From NCBI GenBank assembly GCA_024663395.1, contig JANFAH010000076.1:62001-126000 (forward strand): 64,000 nt of DNA, in the 5' to 3' direction. Below are positions 10,136-22,280 of the stretch, piece after piece; the first letter of the stretch is position 1, and each line of letters begins with the position of its first letter. Position numbers and translations under genes: made by a program. The notes under the pieces are model-generated. The model was given only the letters and a program-made list of their open reading frames with translations. It did no database searches and was not told the origin of the DNA. This DNA comes from Pisolithus tinctorius (taxonomy: Eukaryota; Basidiomycota; Agaricomycetes; Boletales; Pisolithaceae).

Positions 10136-13100
10136 TCACCCCGATGAAGTATTTGGTATTAGTGTCCATCTGGAGTTTCTTTTCGTTGCCAGGTAGACCA
10201 CTGAACCGGGGGATCTGTCCATCCATGCTGACGGCTGTGTGGGTATTAAATTCGTAACCTATGTATACGGGGGGTCAATGATACTGGCATTGCGTGCGGG
10301 ATCAGACATACCAGATATCGCTGACCCGTTTCAAACCCCTTCAACGATTCCTCGCCCGTTGTTAGACTAACCGCATCCCACACGGTTATTTGGGCTGTCC
10401 GATTTTGGGGACGCCGTAATGTGCGCGCGTCTTTCACGGCAACGACACAAAAATCCTTCACGTCTCGCGCAGGGCAGAGAGCCTGTGGGCGTGTCAAAGT
10501 CAGCTTAGGTACTCCAAGGCAAAGATATTCATACTTCGAGCTCTCGCTCAATCTCCCTCTCTGCGTCCTCTCGCTCTTGAACGGCCCTATTTTGAATATG
10601 TCGCGCAAGCCAGCCTGCATCCTGAGGGCTAATCGAGGATAGTATTTTCTTGGCCATCGTTGGGTCCTCCTTCAGTGCATCATATAGGTCATGAAAGTTG
10701 TCCGGGGGCTCTAAGGAATTAATCGATAACCTAGCGGCTGAAAACTAGCACACAAGTCACCTCCGTGCTTTGGAAATGCTGACCGCGCCCGCTCCTCAAG
10801 GCGTTCCGCGTAACCATGCATCGTGGACCATCGTTCGTCATATACGGCCCACAACTTTGCAGCTTCTGATTCTCGCCTCCTCTGCCACAAATCAGTTGAT
10901 GGTGCAAGAATAGTACTGATTTCCCTACCTGCCACTGTGATTGCAGTTTTGTCTCCTCCGTCTCGTCACGAGGTCCGTCCCGTGTTTTTCGACCGTGCTC
11001 GTCCTCGACGAACTCGATATATGCGACTGGATAAACCTGCAGCACGATCAACGCGTGTCCGCTGGAAGTAGGCTTTCATACCTTGATAATCTCAACAACC
11101 ATCGCGGCGACATTCCCGCCATCGGGCGTCAAGCTATTCAGCGTCGCTATGAAGGGTGTTCTCTGGAAACCAAGCTTCGCGTGCCACGGAGCCATATGAG
11201 ACGAATTACCGGTGATGACAAGGACAGTCGAATCGTAGGCTTCGAGAATCTCTGCTCCTTCTTTGCGTTGTGAAGAGAGCTGGGGACGATATGCAAGGAT
11301 GCCCGCTCAACATGTGTAATGGCAGCTCACCTTCGCACCAGCAACAGCGATCTTCCTCCCAATCCTTATAAATCCCTTGCGCGTGGCTCTGGCCAGAGGC
11401 TCGTCCACGTGAGCCCGAAGCTTGTACCAACCGTCCGTAACTTCCAGTTCGGGACGCGACACGACAGACCGCCCATTCTCGTCAACCTCACCGTTAGGCC
11501 AGCTGATATTCGAAATGCAAAGAACCATTGGAGACTCCGCTGATGCATCCCTGGTCACGATCAAGCGCAGCGGTGGGCGCGAAGAACCATTCAAGTCTCG
11601 CTCGTACCTTGGGTGTTTGTGAACGTTGGACCAAGGACGTTCCGAATTTGAGCTTACCGATAGAGTAACTGGCGTATCACCTCAGACCAGCACCAGCGCC
11701 TCCGAGCTGGGTCCAGTTCACTCCTTGGATCAAGGGCGACCATACCGGCTAATTTCCAAAGCACGAGTGACCAATGGTTTTCGACCCATGCTTTTGTCGC
11801 AAGAGAGCACCCTTTTGCGTGAAGCTCTTCTAAAGCGGCAGCATGACCCAACGCTGTGCTACGATTTCTGCCCGATGACGATGTCTCAGCCCGAAATGAA
11901 TAGGAAAGAGCGGTACGAGGGTTGATTTCCTTTAGCTCCTTGACGTCTCTTAGATCAGAGTATGAGCTGAGTCTCTCGAGAAAGTTCGGCGATAGACGCA
12001 CATCCCAAAACCTTGGAGCTCCTCTGCCCGATAGGATTGTGGTCTGAGCGTTGAGGAGGCAAGTAACATCCTTCCAGCAATTGCAGCTGCTAGATCGCTC
12101 AGACGCTGGAATGTGTTGAGTATCACTCTACCTACGTGCATTAAGAGCATTTTTTGTCACTGGCCTATTGTCACTTTCCTTACGCGTGGTCAAGGGGGGG
12201 TATATCGGACTAGAAATGGTGCCGGAGCGGAGAGCGGTTGAAGTCTTCGAGGGTGTGAAGTCCCACGAGGCAGGACCTTTGCCATTCTTGAAAGGGGTGA
12301 CAAACCTTGATTTAGGTGCTGATCTTCCGCTGCCTATTGTGAAGCCTAACGAGCGCTGAAAAGGTTGTACCCTCGGTGTAGATGCCGGAAGTTGAGGAGA
12401 CGGCGGTGCGAATGACGGGCCAGCACCGCTGACTGGGGTGCTAATGTTGGCAATCGTGGATCGTTGTAGGGGAGAGTTGATTGTAGTAGCGACTAAAGGA
12501 GATTTAAATGGTTTCGAGTGCTTGGTGCCTGCGAACTGAAACGAGCCTGGCACCATATCGTGCGCAGTCGGCACAGGGGTTTCAGGCATGTGAGATAAAG
12601 ATGCCCTCGGTGCTGGAGTGCAGGTGGCCATTCGGGAAGACACTACTGACGAGACCAGTTCCCCCGAGTCATGCTGCTGGGTTGCGGTGATTGTAGCCCC
12701 TTCTTCTTCTTCTTGCCACAGTTTCATCTTCTGCTTCGCTTTGAGGAAGGCAGAGGCAGAAGGGATAAGGAAACCCTCGGAAACACCAGTGACAGGAGCT
12801 CCGCCGGAGTGTTGTTCACGGCCTTGAAGTGCAGTCGTCGCAACTTTGAAACCCGAAAATGGAGTGGTTTTACTGGATTCAAACCACGATAAGTAGTCAA
12901 TATCTTGGGGCATATGGCTGGAGGAGTCCTCTGGACCATCAACGTGAGTGGTCGGCAAGCTTGTTGCACTCAGTGCAGACGCTTTAAGAAATAGAGAGGC
13001 GACGGGTACTTTATGCGGAATGTCAGTATTGTCTGCCAAATCAACTCCCACTCTAGACGAGAATGGATCGTCTTCGTCGTCGGATGTCGAAAGCGAAGTG

Positions 13101-13273
13101 ATAGCGTTGTGTGTGTGACGAGTCTGAGGAAGCTTGGGTGTTTCTGGCATGGTTCCGCAGAACGCAGTTAGATTAGGTTGAGAGAGAAGTGCATTTGCAG
13201 CGTCAAAAGCGCTGATGTCGTCCTGGCTGAGACCCTCCACCTGATCGTCATAAGTCGGGGATGAAAGCCGCAT
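10136..13273 (-). CDS. BRCA2: BRCA2/Brh2 homologous-recombination mediator
   Basis: Rad51-loading recombination mediator acting in the nucleus, roughly 900 residues after splicing. The first exon (381 codons) is a disordered, Ser/Pro-rich N-terminus. It carries a BRC-like candidate (FKVA at 142-145 followed by AFLKAKQKMKLWQEE) and a second FxxA site (FQFA, 245-248). The DNA/DSS1-binding region follows. It comprises a helical domain (RPQSYRAEELQGFGI, INPRTALSYSFR, LHAKGCSLATKAWVENHWSL), OB1 (TDGWYKLRAHVDEPLARA, GRKIAVAGAK, GNSSHMAPWHAKLGF, then VYPVAYIEFVED), a shortened tower-like charged helix (AKLWAVYDERWSTMHGYAERL), and OB2 (DFCVVAVKDARTL, QRYLVTNLIPTQPSAWMD). The protein ends NTSSG. Short introns connect all parts in frame, so the gene appears intact. 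The length is close to Ustilago Brh2 rather than the 3,400-residue vertebrate protein. Confidence 0.9.
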
Positions 13274-13797
13274 TCTCTTTGGAGAGGGCGATAGGGAAGC
13301 TAAGCAGGGGCTCTGTCAGAGCGATCCCACTTCACATACATACTCGACGTGTACTTGTACCTTGTCTAGTCCTGGTCTTCATGACTCGGGGTCGTCGTCG
13401 TCGTCGACGCGCCTGTGATCACGTGACAGTAGTGAAATGGGATACCGGGAAGAGGCCCTGGTGGGAGTTATGTACAAATTATCATTTATAGTACGGGTAT
13501 GTATCACTGGAGATTGGGATGGGCATCAGCGGGGACGACTTGGGTATTCAGAAAGTACATAGTTGGAATTGTAGACGATGAACGACCTATCGTCGGTCGA
13601 CAGCCATCCACTTGGAATAAATACTCACCTACTTTCATCATCGTCGCTGCACCTGACGCAGTGCACCCGAACACCTCCGCTTGTTTTTCCCCCAACGTTC
13701 TCCGAAAAACATTCATCTACTCAACTTTTGTGTTCCCTGCATCCCCCGCCGTCGACGTAGGTCCAGCGCCGCCATCACAACAGAGGTGACTGCACCC
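13274..13797. promoter_or_regulatory. Divergent intergenic region BRCA2 / taxilin
   Basis: A 524-bp head-to-head spacer with no credible gene. It contains a GTC-repeat/GTCGTCGACGCG tract near 13390-13410 and a TCACGTGA palindrome at 13419-13426, 146 bp upstream of the BRCA2 start. A pyrimidine-rich, CT-leaning stretch precedes the taxilin start, as is common in fungal promoters. Confidence 0.6.
13419..13426. promoter_or_regulatory. TCACGTGA palindrome upstream of BRCA2
   Basis: Exact TCACGTGA, an E-box (CACGTG) of the bHLH type, in the divergent BRCA2/taxilin spacer. Confidence 0.5.
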
Positions 13798-15928
13798 ATG
13801 AACGGCACCACCAGCAGTAACATCGCCCAACAGCCGCAGGCAGCAGCGCGTACACCCAAACTAACCCCCCCTCCTCCCGCAGTCTCCCCTCCGGCTCCTC
13901 CAAACCACACCCCGTCAACCAATACCAACAAGTCAGCCGTCCCATCCACCACCTCCGTCAATGGAAGCCATCCTAACACCCAGAAACCCAAGAAGAAAAG
14001 TGATGCGCCCCTGGATCCTGCTGTCATGTACGAAAGTCTCAAGAACAGGATCGCTGCATTGGAGGAAGAGGAAGTCCTGGAGGAGGAAGAAGAGCGCGGG
14101 TTCGGTACGTCGGTGCAACCCGCTCCCTTCACCATGTTTTCACCGTCATCCAGCCGAGGAAGCCTTGAAGTCCGTCAAAGGTTTGGGAGAGAACGCCATC
14201 CATGCCAAGTACATCGAACTAGTATGTCCTTCGTGACACACTGAAAACCTTTACACATACCTATGTCCCCCCACAGTTTGCGGAACTCAAAAGGTTGGAA
14301 CGAGACCATGCTAGAGAGAAGCAGAAGCTTGTCAAGGATAAAGACGCAGGTCGGTTCCACATGTAAAACTCATGGACCCAAGTGCAGTGGCCTTAATTAT
14401 GACACGGTGACAGCCAAAGGTCAGCTAACCAAGGCGAACCAGACCAAGGCCAAGATGGAGAACCTCGCCCGCGAGTTACAAAAGGTACCGTCCCCCTATC
14501 TTTCCCAGTTCTGCAGCTCAGTTCTCCATACAGGATAACAAAAGGCTCCGGGTCCGTTTCCTAGTCCAGCACAGACCTCAGGTACTCTAACCAACATCTA
14601 GGAGGACAGTAAACGCTTGGCACAATGCGTAGAAGAAGCACAAGAAGAGGTATAACAACTCTTCATCCATATATGTCACGACTTATCCAATACCAGATAC
14701 TCCAAATGAAAAATGACATGGCTAAACGGATGGACAGGGCAAGGATGCAAGACATCAAATACCGCGAAATGCCGGACATCGTCGTCAAAGTCGTTTGTCG
14801 GTATCGTGCTGAACTCTTCTTCAAGATCTCGCGCAAGACAAAGTTCTCTCGACTGTTCAATGCTTGGACGGACAGGATGGCAGGTACGGTGGGGAAAAAA
14901 GCAGATGGGAAATTGCTTGCAGGCCCACATGGTACCTTCAATGGCTCCGCGAAGAACGATGCTGCGAGCACCCATACAATAAATTCATCGAGCTCCACGT
15001 CTATGCAGTTCATCTTCTCTCATAATGGTCGCACACTCTACCCTGATCAAACTCCAGAGGAACAGGGGGTGGAGGATAATGACGAAATCCTAGCTGTCGA
15101 GTTAATGGACCTTACGGAGGGTCCAGGCCTCGACGAGTGGGTAAGTAATTCAGGTATGTGGCGTGGGTAGTTGTAACGGCAACTTCAGGATGAATTAGCG
15201 GAGCCTCGACGTCAGACACTCAAAAAGAACTGGACAGACGACCCTGCAGAGTATGCTTTATGTTGAAATGCTTGCATCTGGCCCCTTACAGTGACTTATC
15301 AGAGCTAGACGCTCCCTAGAGGAGATATTCGACGGAGTGTACGTCGTTCCTGAGCATTCGTACATGCAAGAGATTGACTACGCCGTTGTAGTGTACGGGA
15401 ACGTCTGAAAGAAGTTCTTAGACAATACGAGCTTCGCGAACGACATTTCGAGTGTGTCATCCGTTCCAAGGAGTTGGAGGTGCTGCTTTCTCGAGCTCGA
15501 GCCGCTGAACAAAAGCAGCTTGCGGATGGCGAGAGAGCCCGAACGAACAAGGTGGATGAAGAGGTGGGTCACTCTTCCCTAGTTAATGACCGCCTCTTGC
15601 ATAACCTTACCCTTTATCCATTCCGTCCAAAATCCGACCTGCGGTTTTAATTTGCAGAATCGGCGACTTCGAAAAGAGCTGGAAGAAGCACAAAATGGGC
15701 AGGAGATGCTTATCAACAAGCTCATTAGCTGCTGTAAAGAGGTCAGCATCGAGTTGCCCGTGTTCTCTCGTATATCTTCATCTCATCTTCCCAAGATGTC
15801 GGAGCTTTGCTGACACCCCCGTTTCATTCTGGCAGCCCAGCGCTGAACGCACACAACGGCTATTTTCGTCGCTGCGAGAAGAACTCGAGAAGCGGACTGC
15901 AAGAGGAAATGAAACTAGCGTAGGCTGA
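13798..15928 (+). CDS. Taxilin-family coiled-coil protein with an internal ubiquitin-like domain
   Basis: Spliced protein of roughly 490 residues. After a Pro/Thr-rich N-terminus come taxilin-like coiled coils (AALEEEEVLEEEEERGF; SVKGLGENAIHAKYIELFAELKRLERDHAREK; ELQKDNKRLREDSKRLAQCVEE). Next is a ubiquitin/SUMO-like (Rad60-SLD type) domain at about residues 215-330. It begins PDIVVKVVCRYRAELFFKIS and ends FIFSHNGRTLYPDQTPEE...DNDEILAVELMDL, with a 45-residue Ser/Asn/Gly-rich insert in its middle. The typical taxilin C-terminal part follows (RERLKEVLRQYELRERHFEC, ELEVLLSRARAAEQKQ, NGQEMLINKLISCCKE). Taxilins bind syntaxins in vesicle traffic. All exon joins keep frame, so the fusion is carried by one open transcript. 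The start is chosen at ATG 13798; upstream in-frame codons would add an unlikely Arg-rich leader. Confidence 0.8.
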
Positions 15929-16106
15929 GATCTGTGTCCCGTATGCCTCCGTCATCGAAAATCCAATTCTCTCCGTAGGCATTTTAAGGATAAGTCGTAC
16001 AATGGACTGAATGCACGTGTAACGACCGAGCTGCAGTCTGATACACACGTGAGTAGGAAATAGCCCGTTCAGAACCAGAATTCGGGAACCACTATAATGC
16101 ACATCG

Positions 16107-17652
16107 TCACAACAAAGCATCCAATTCTTCGACGTTCTCCACGTGACCTGACTTGGTGAACGTCCTACCCTTCACAGATTCCAGACCCTCTCCAGCGTAG
16201 GTGACGAGCGGAGAAATTTCAATCTCCACGCCATCTCGCACGCGTGCACCAGCCTGCTCCAAAAACCGCCTGTGTTGAGCCAGCAAATCACGGCGACTAG
16301 TGTCAGGATCGTCCGATCCCGTTCCCGGGGCATTTTTCAAGGGACTAAATTCCTCGTTGCGTGCTACCTCCAACACAGCGAAACGCTTCGTGAAAGGGAA
16401 CACGTCAAAAACGAACATCTCAAGTTTCATACCGTTGGGTTTGGAAGGTTTGATGACTGCGCCAGTCTCCAGATCAACGGTGGGGATCTTCTTGCGCGCA
16501 ATGTGGAACGCGAGCTCGCCCTCAAACGACTCTACTGAACGCAGGAAGGCAGTGGTATAGAAATGGTTGGCAATATTGGCTGCGTTAAACATCAGTTCTC
16601 CTGTCTTTCGGTTGCGCAGCTCGGCCTGTTCCTTGGTGATCTCTGAATACTCCACGACGCTGAACTTGTCACCGCGACGCGCTACGACGCCAACGGACTC
16701 GGAAGGCGAAGTTTTGGGTACGACCTTGGCAGCGCAGTCGGCTTGTTTGCTGATACAATAGCCGAGGAAGACGGGATCTGCGACTTTGACAAGGCAGTTG
16801 TCGACGCAGTAGGCATGCACATAGAGCACGCCCCGCGAAGACAAGTCGGTGAGTACGCTGCGCGGCTTGTCTGAGGGCGAAAGTGGGGATCGGGTGGCAG
16901 CATAGAGGCCACCATTGCCATCGGGCGCAACAGCAACCCGCGATTTGGTCTCCAGCATGATCTTGCCGTCCATGGTCAGGCATGGAAGTGTTCCTGGCAT
17001 CAACGCAGAGTGAGCGTAAGTCAGACTCAGATAAATCCACACAGGGACAACCTTGTTCGAATATGATCACGTTCTCCGGGTTGAGGCCGAAGTGCTTGTG
17101 ATTCTCGAAGAAAATCTCCGTCTCTTTGCGAGTAGGGCCACTGGTCATGACATACCACGGGATGATGACGGAGCCTTTTGGCTTCTTGTGCGTCGTCTCT
17201 GCGACGGTCTGAAGACGGGCGATGCGTTCTCCCTGGTACTGGAAGAGGGATTTATGGGAGGGAAGCCCGATGTCATAACACCCCTTGGGAGCTGAGCTGC
17301 CCAGTCTGGTTCCCTGACCACCTGCCATCAAAAGTACGCCGACCTCGCCACGGGCGATGGCTTCGAGGCCGACCTCACGCCACTTGGTTTCGTTGGAAGG
17401 GTTGTTGACAACAGATTCGCAGGCATCGACGGGGAGAGGCTCGATGATATCGGCAACGTATTTAGGATCAGTGATCACTTTCTCTGCATCGACAGCCTTT
17501 TTGTATATCTTGTTAACCCTATGTACATCGATGGATTCGAGCTGCCGGATGAAGGCGTTGCGCTCTTCGTCCGATAGGTCTGGGCAGAAGGTGAAGAGGT
17601 GATCCTGCCCGGCTGCCTGGTATTTCTTGCGAATGGTATCGATGGCAGCCAT
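16107..17652 (-). CDS. UAP1: UDP-N-acetylglucosamine pyrophosphorylase
   Basis: Cytosolic enzyme making UDP-GlcNAc from UTP and GlcNAc-1-phosphate, the precursor for chitin, N-glycans and GPI anchors. The nucleotide-binding motif LLMAGGQGTRLGSSAPKGCYDIGLPS is at about residues 112-137. Other family landmarks are SVIIPWYVMTSGPTRKET, PCLTMDGKIMLE, DNCLVKVADPVFLGYCI, GVVARRGDKFSVVEYSEI and MKLEMFVFDVFPF. One intron (about 16988-17047) splits EQ|GTLPC. The start MAAIDTIRKKYQAAGQ at 17652 is preferred over an in-frame upstream ATG because family proteins begin near here. It ends 178 bp from the convergent taxilin stop. Confidence 0.95.
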
Positions 17653-18681
17653 CACGTCGACAATGAAGACAATGAAATGTGAAAATGATTTGAATGATGG
17701 ATAAGAAGGCTGGCTGAAACCGACTTTATAGCCCCGAAGGACAGTTCCATTTCGGTCCCCGCAAGTACATTCACAACCACGCACGGCGTGTACATAACTT
17801 TATGCACCTTCACTTCGACGTGGGGTACGTGTCTGGATTCTTCGCGAGCAGTCCGATAATCGATCTGACGTGATTGGCAGGGGCTAAATAACTATCTACT
17901 TATTACAAAACTGCCATTCGAGCAGTGGTTTGATACTAGCTGTCAAGTCTATAAGTTGGTTGGCACCTGTTCAAGGTTTCGGGATCGGTGAGGAAGACCT
18001 GGACATTTTTACGACATTTTCATCACATACTGACACACTAAGAAGACTCGTTGTGAGGGGTGACTCAATTTCTACCTTCGAGAACTCTCGGAAATACAGC
18101 TGAGATTGATATCTGTACGATCTACGGTAGCAGTGCGGTGGATCAACCTACAAAGCTCGATGACCAGATCCTGGGCCATGCCTTCGCAAGCTGCATATCC
18201 ATGGTCAGTGATATTTTTGTACGCGGTGGGGTGCGTATTATAGCCGAGCCTAATATTGGGCTGATCACGCGGTCGCCTACTAAAAACACAACACTGCTAC
18301 GTAGGTCTTCTCCATCATGTCACGTTAGTGCAATTCATCAAATTCATCCCCCAGCCATAAGCCCTTCCACGGAACGGTGGTCTGCCTCTTTCACAAAGCT
18401 ATGCCAAATGGGCCACCTGGATGCCTTACTTGTGGCCTGGTCATCCGCGGCTCCCTTTTGTGAATTCTCAAGCACATGGAAGCAATGGTGTTCCACTGCG
18501 CCTTGCAGGGGGATCCGGTCTTTAGGGTTCTCACTTGAGGAGCCGATCTTGAAGAGCATTTTCAACAAACCGGCTAATTCGATGGCCCAAATCGGCTCAG
18601 CCTCGATCACGAACCCAACCCCCGCCAGACTATAAAAATTTCGGTGTCGGGTTCTCCATTCCTTTGTACCACCCGTACCCA
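17653..18681. other. Intergenic region UAP1 / EXG1 with an unclear degenerate fragment
   Basis: About 1 kb without a gene I can support. An open frame on + runs 18060-18635 but resembles nothing I know and has no recognisable exon structure. On the minus strand at about 18350-18640, one frame reads ELAGLLKMLFKIG followed by NPKDRIPLQGAVEHHCF. That loosely recalls the end of a protein-kinase C-lobe (leucine-rich helix, then DPxxR...A-x-x-H-x-x-F), but no catalytic or ATP-binding motif is nearby. It could be a relic, chance, or part of a gene I cannot reconstruct. The last 60 bp are the EXG1 core promoter. Confidence 0.3.
18631..18637 (+). promoter_or_regulatory. TATA box of EXG1
   Basis: TATAAAA, 51 bp upstream of the glucanase ATG. 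Canonical TATA elements are scarce at the other promoters here, which fits a regulated cell-wall gene. Confidence 0.6.
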
Positions 18682-20240
<1,559 letters not shown>

Positions 20241-20385
20241 GATATCTTGTACCTCTGCCACACAGGATAGTGTTATACCCCTTTAGTTATCATCGTCTAG
20301 TTTCCAAAGTCTGTGAATAATAGTTGATCCTGGCACAACCTATACATGAGTGTGATGGTCCGAGATCCGGCACTGAGTGCGAGTG

Positions 20386-22029
20386 CTACACGCCGGCGAC
20401 GCCGTATTTGCGGAGCGTTGCTTGCCAATCCCCCAAATCTCCTCTACCCATGGTAACAATAGATGCTTTGTTCCCAGATTGAGGTCCGAAAAGGCGGGTT
20501 GCGACGCGACGAATGGTTTCTGGCGTGACTTTGTCAATGGCTGCAGTCATGTCAGTGATAGGTATCTTGCGGTCATGCACCAATATCTAGAATAATCATG
20601 TCAGCTTCTAGGGGAAACTTGAATACTAAGAATCTTGCCTGACGACCCAAATCCTCCACTTCCACTGCCCTGCTCTCCAATGCCATCATCAAACTAGATT
20701 TGAGCTGATTCTTGGCTCTCTCTAACTCAACTGCTGGAACACTCTGGTATATCAACAAACTCAGTTGATGCACAAGATGAGGCAATATTTGGGCGGGCGT
20801 GTTCCCCTTCTGCATCGGTATGTCTGGCACGAAGGACGCAAATAGCCCAAAGAGCGACGAGTCAGAGTAGATGTGGTGGAACGAGGCGCAGTGGTCCACT
20901 TGCGGGAAGTGGTTGAGAATGTGAGTGTAAAGTCGAGAATACATCCCTTTACCCGGACCGCCTGCCGAAAAGCTGCCTCCGCCGCCGAGTAGTACTTGCA
21001 TAGTGGCAAGGGCATAGATATCGTCATCATGTATGCCTACGCCCTCGAAGGCAAGATAAAGATGGTCAAACTCCTGGGTTACGCTTGGAATGTGTCGTAC
21101 GCCACCAACGTAAAGTGAGCCAGGATTGACGGGATTAACAACGTCGGTATAAGAGTTGGGATACAGGTATGACGCTGCGCGGGTGAGTGATTTGTACACA
21201 GACGGCTGTGACGATGGAAGAAGGTGTGGTGGAGCCACCGAGCCTGTTGATAGACGGGGCGTAGAAGGCGAAGGAGAAGTCGTAGGTTTAAGTGACGAGA
21301 AGTACTTGTCAGCCAATTCGACAAGTTGCTCGTGCTGCATGCCGGCACCAGCAATAACCATGCGCTCAGGAGTGTACCAATTAGTAATACACTGCCGAAG
21401 TAGGTCAGGAGTGATGGTGTCTATACGGTCGCCGGGACATATGAGGGGATTCCCGAGTCCTCGCAGGCCGTATGCAACCTCATGAAGCACCTCCGGAAGT
21501 ATCATTTCCGGCTTATTGTTAATCTCCCTTATCTCGTACTGGGCCGCGTCTTTTTGTAGGTGGAGCTCTTCGACTGCGAATGTGGGCTGAAGAACTGTTT
21601 CGGATATGAGAGAGAGGGCAAGGGGAGTGGCGCGGTCAAAGTGAGAGGACTGATACATGATGGTTTCACGAGCGGAGGATGCCATGATCTGTCCTCCTAG
21701 CCTATCCATTACTCTAGCCATATCCTCGGATGAGCGTGTGCGAGTGCTCTTTTTGCGTCGTTAGAAGAGAGCAGGGTCTCTCGCAAAAAGAGAAGGCGCA
21801 CCTTGAATGCCATCCTGTCCAAGAAATGACTGGCTCCCGAAGTTGAGGGGTCCTCATACCGTGAACCGGCGTCGATATAGAGGCCAACGGAAGCAAAATG
21901 ACCCGGAGTGGACTCGGTCGCAACCCGAATTTTGTTTGGGAGGGTAGTTATCTTTAAGGGTGGAAGGGTTGCCTGCGAGAAATGTCTTTGTAGTCGCTTT
22001 CCGCTGCCATTGCGCAGGACGGTTCTCAT
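20386..22029 (-). CDS. MAS2: Mitochondrial processing peptidase alpha subunit
   Basis: Substrate-recognising alpha subunit of the matrix peptidase that removes mitochondrial presequences. The N-terminus (MRTVLRNGSGKRLQRHFSQA) is a basic presequence. Landmarks are VGLYIDAGSRYEDPSTSGASHFLDRMAFK, where the zinc-binding HxxEH of the beta subunit is replaced as usual for alpha, and the hallmark glycine-rich loop LLGGGGSFSAGGPGKGMYSRLY. The C-terminus reads VTPETIRRVATRLFGPQSG. Introns lie after MAFK and after the GRQ segment near 20640. An in-frame extension to 22173 would translate through the tRNA-Cys gene, so ATG 22029 is the start. Confidence 0.93.
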
Positions 22030-22104
22030 GACGAGCAACGTCAGCAGCGAAGAGACTTGGATTATGTCATACACACATCCGGAGAAACAAACTAGGACAA
22101 ATAG

Positions 22105-22119
22105 AAAAATAAAATAAAA
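22105..22119 (-). terminator. Pol III terminator of tRNA-Cys
   Basis: Reading the minus strand, runs of T (TTTT, TTTT, TTTTT) begin 6 nt after the tRNA 3' end, the normal RNA polymerase III stop signal. Confidence 0.75.
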
Positions 22120-22125
22120 TAAAGC

Positions 22126-22198
22126 AGACCCCACCGTGATTTGAACACGGGACCCTGCGATCTGCAATCGCATGCTATAACCACTTAGCTATGGAGTC
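22126..22198 (-). tRNA. tRNA-Cys (anticodon GCA)
   Basis: A 73-nt cloverleaf without intron. The acceptor arm is GACTCCA/TGGGGTC, with one G-U pair. The D stem is GCTA/TAGC, the anticodon arm TGCGA-TTGCAGA-TCGCA with anticodon GCA, and the T arm CCGTG-TTCAAAT-CACGG. Discriminator base U73, typical of tRNA-Cys, supports the identity. It lies 97 bp upstream of the MPP alpha start codon, on the same strand. Confidence 0.95.
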
Positions 22199-22280
22199 TT
22201 AATGAAGGCGTTGACCTCATACGTAATGAGAGGACGTTGTCAATACTACTATCGATACGCGAAATGAGTAGTGGTAGAGC

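Noticed and set aside
13713..14135. Ser/Gly-rich minus-strand frame
   Set aside because: Complement of the Pro/Thr-rich taxilin N-terminus.
16669..17784. Long UAP1 frame of 371 codons reading past the intron
   Set aside because: After the EQG segment it reads through the intron into a wrong frame; the true protein switches frame at GTLPC.
18060..18635. 191-codon + strand frame upstream of EXG1
   Set aside because: No similarity, odd composition, and it overlaps the EXG1 TATA region; kept only as part of an unclear spacer.
21709..22173. Extended MPP alpha start at 22173
   Set aside because: It would translate through the tRNA-Cys gene and add a non-homologous hydrophobic leader.
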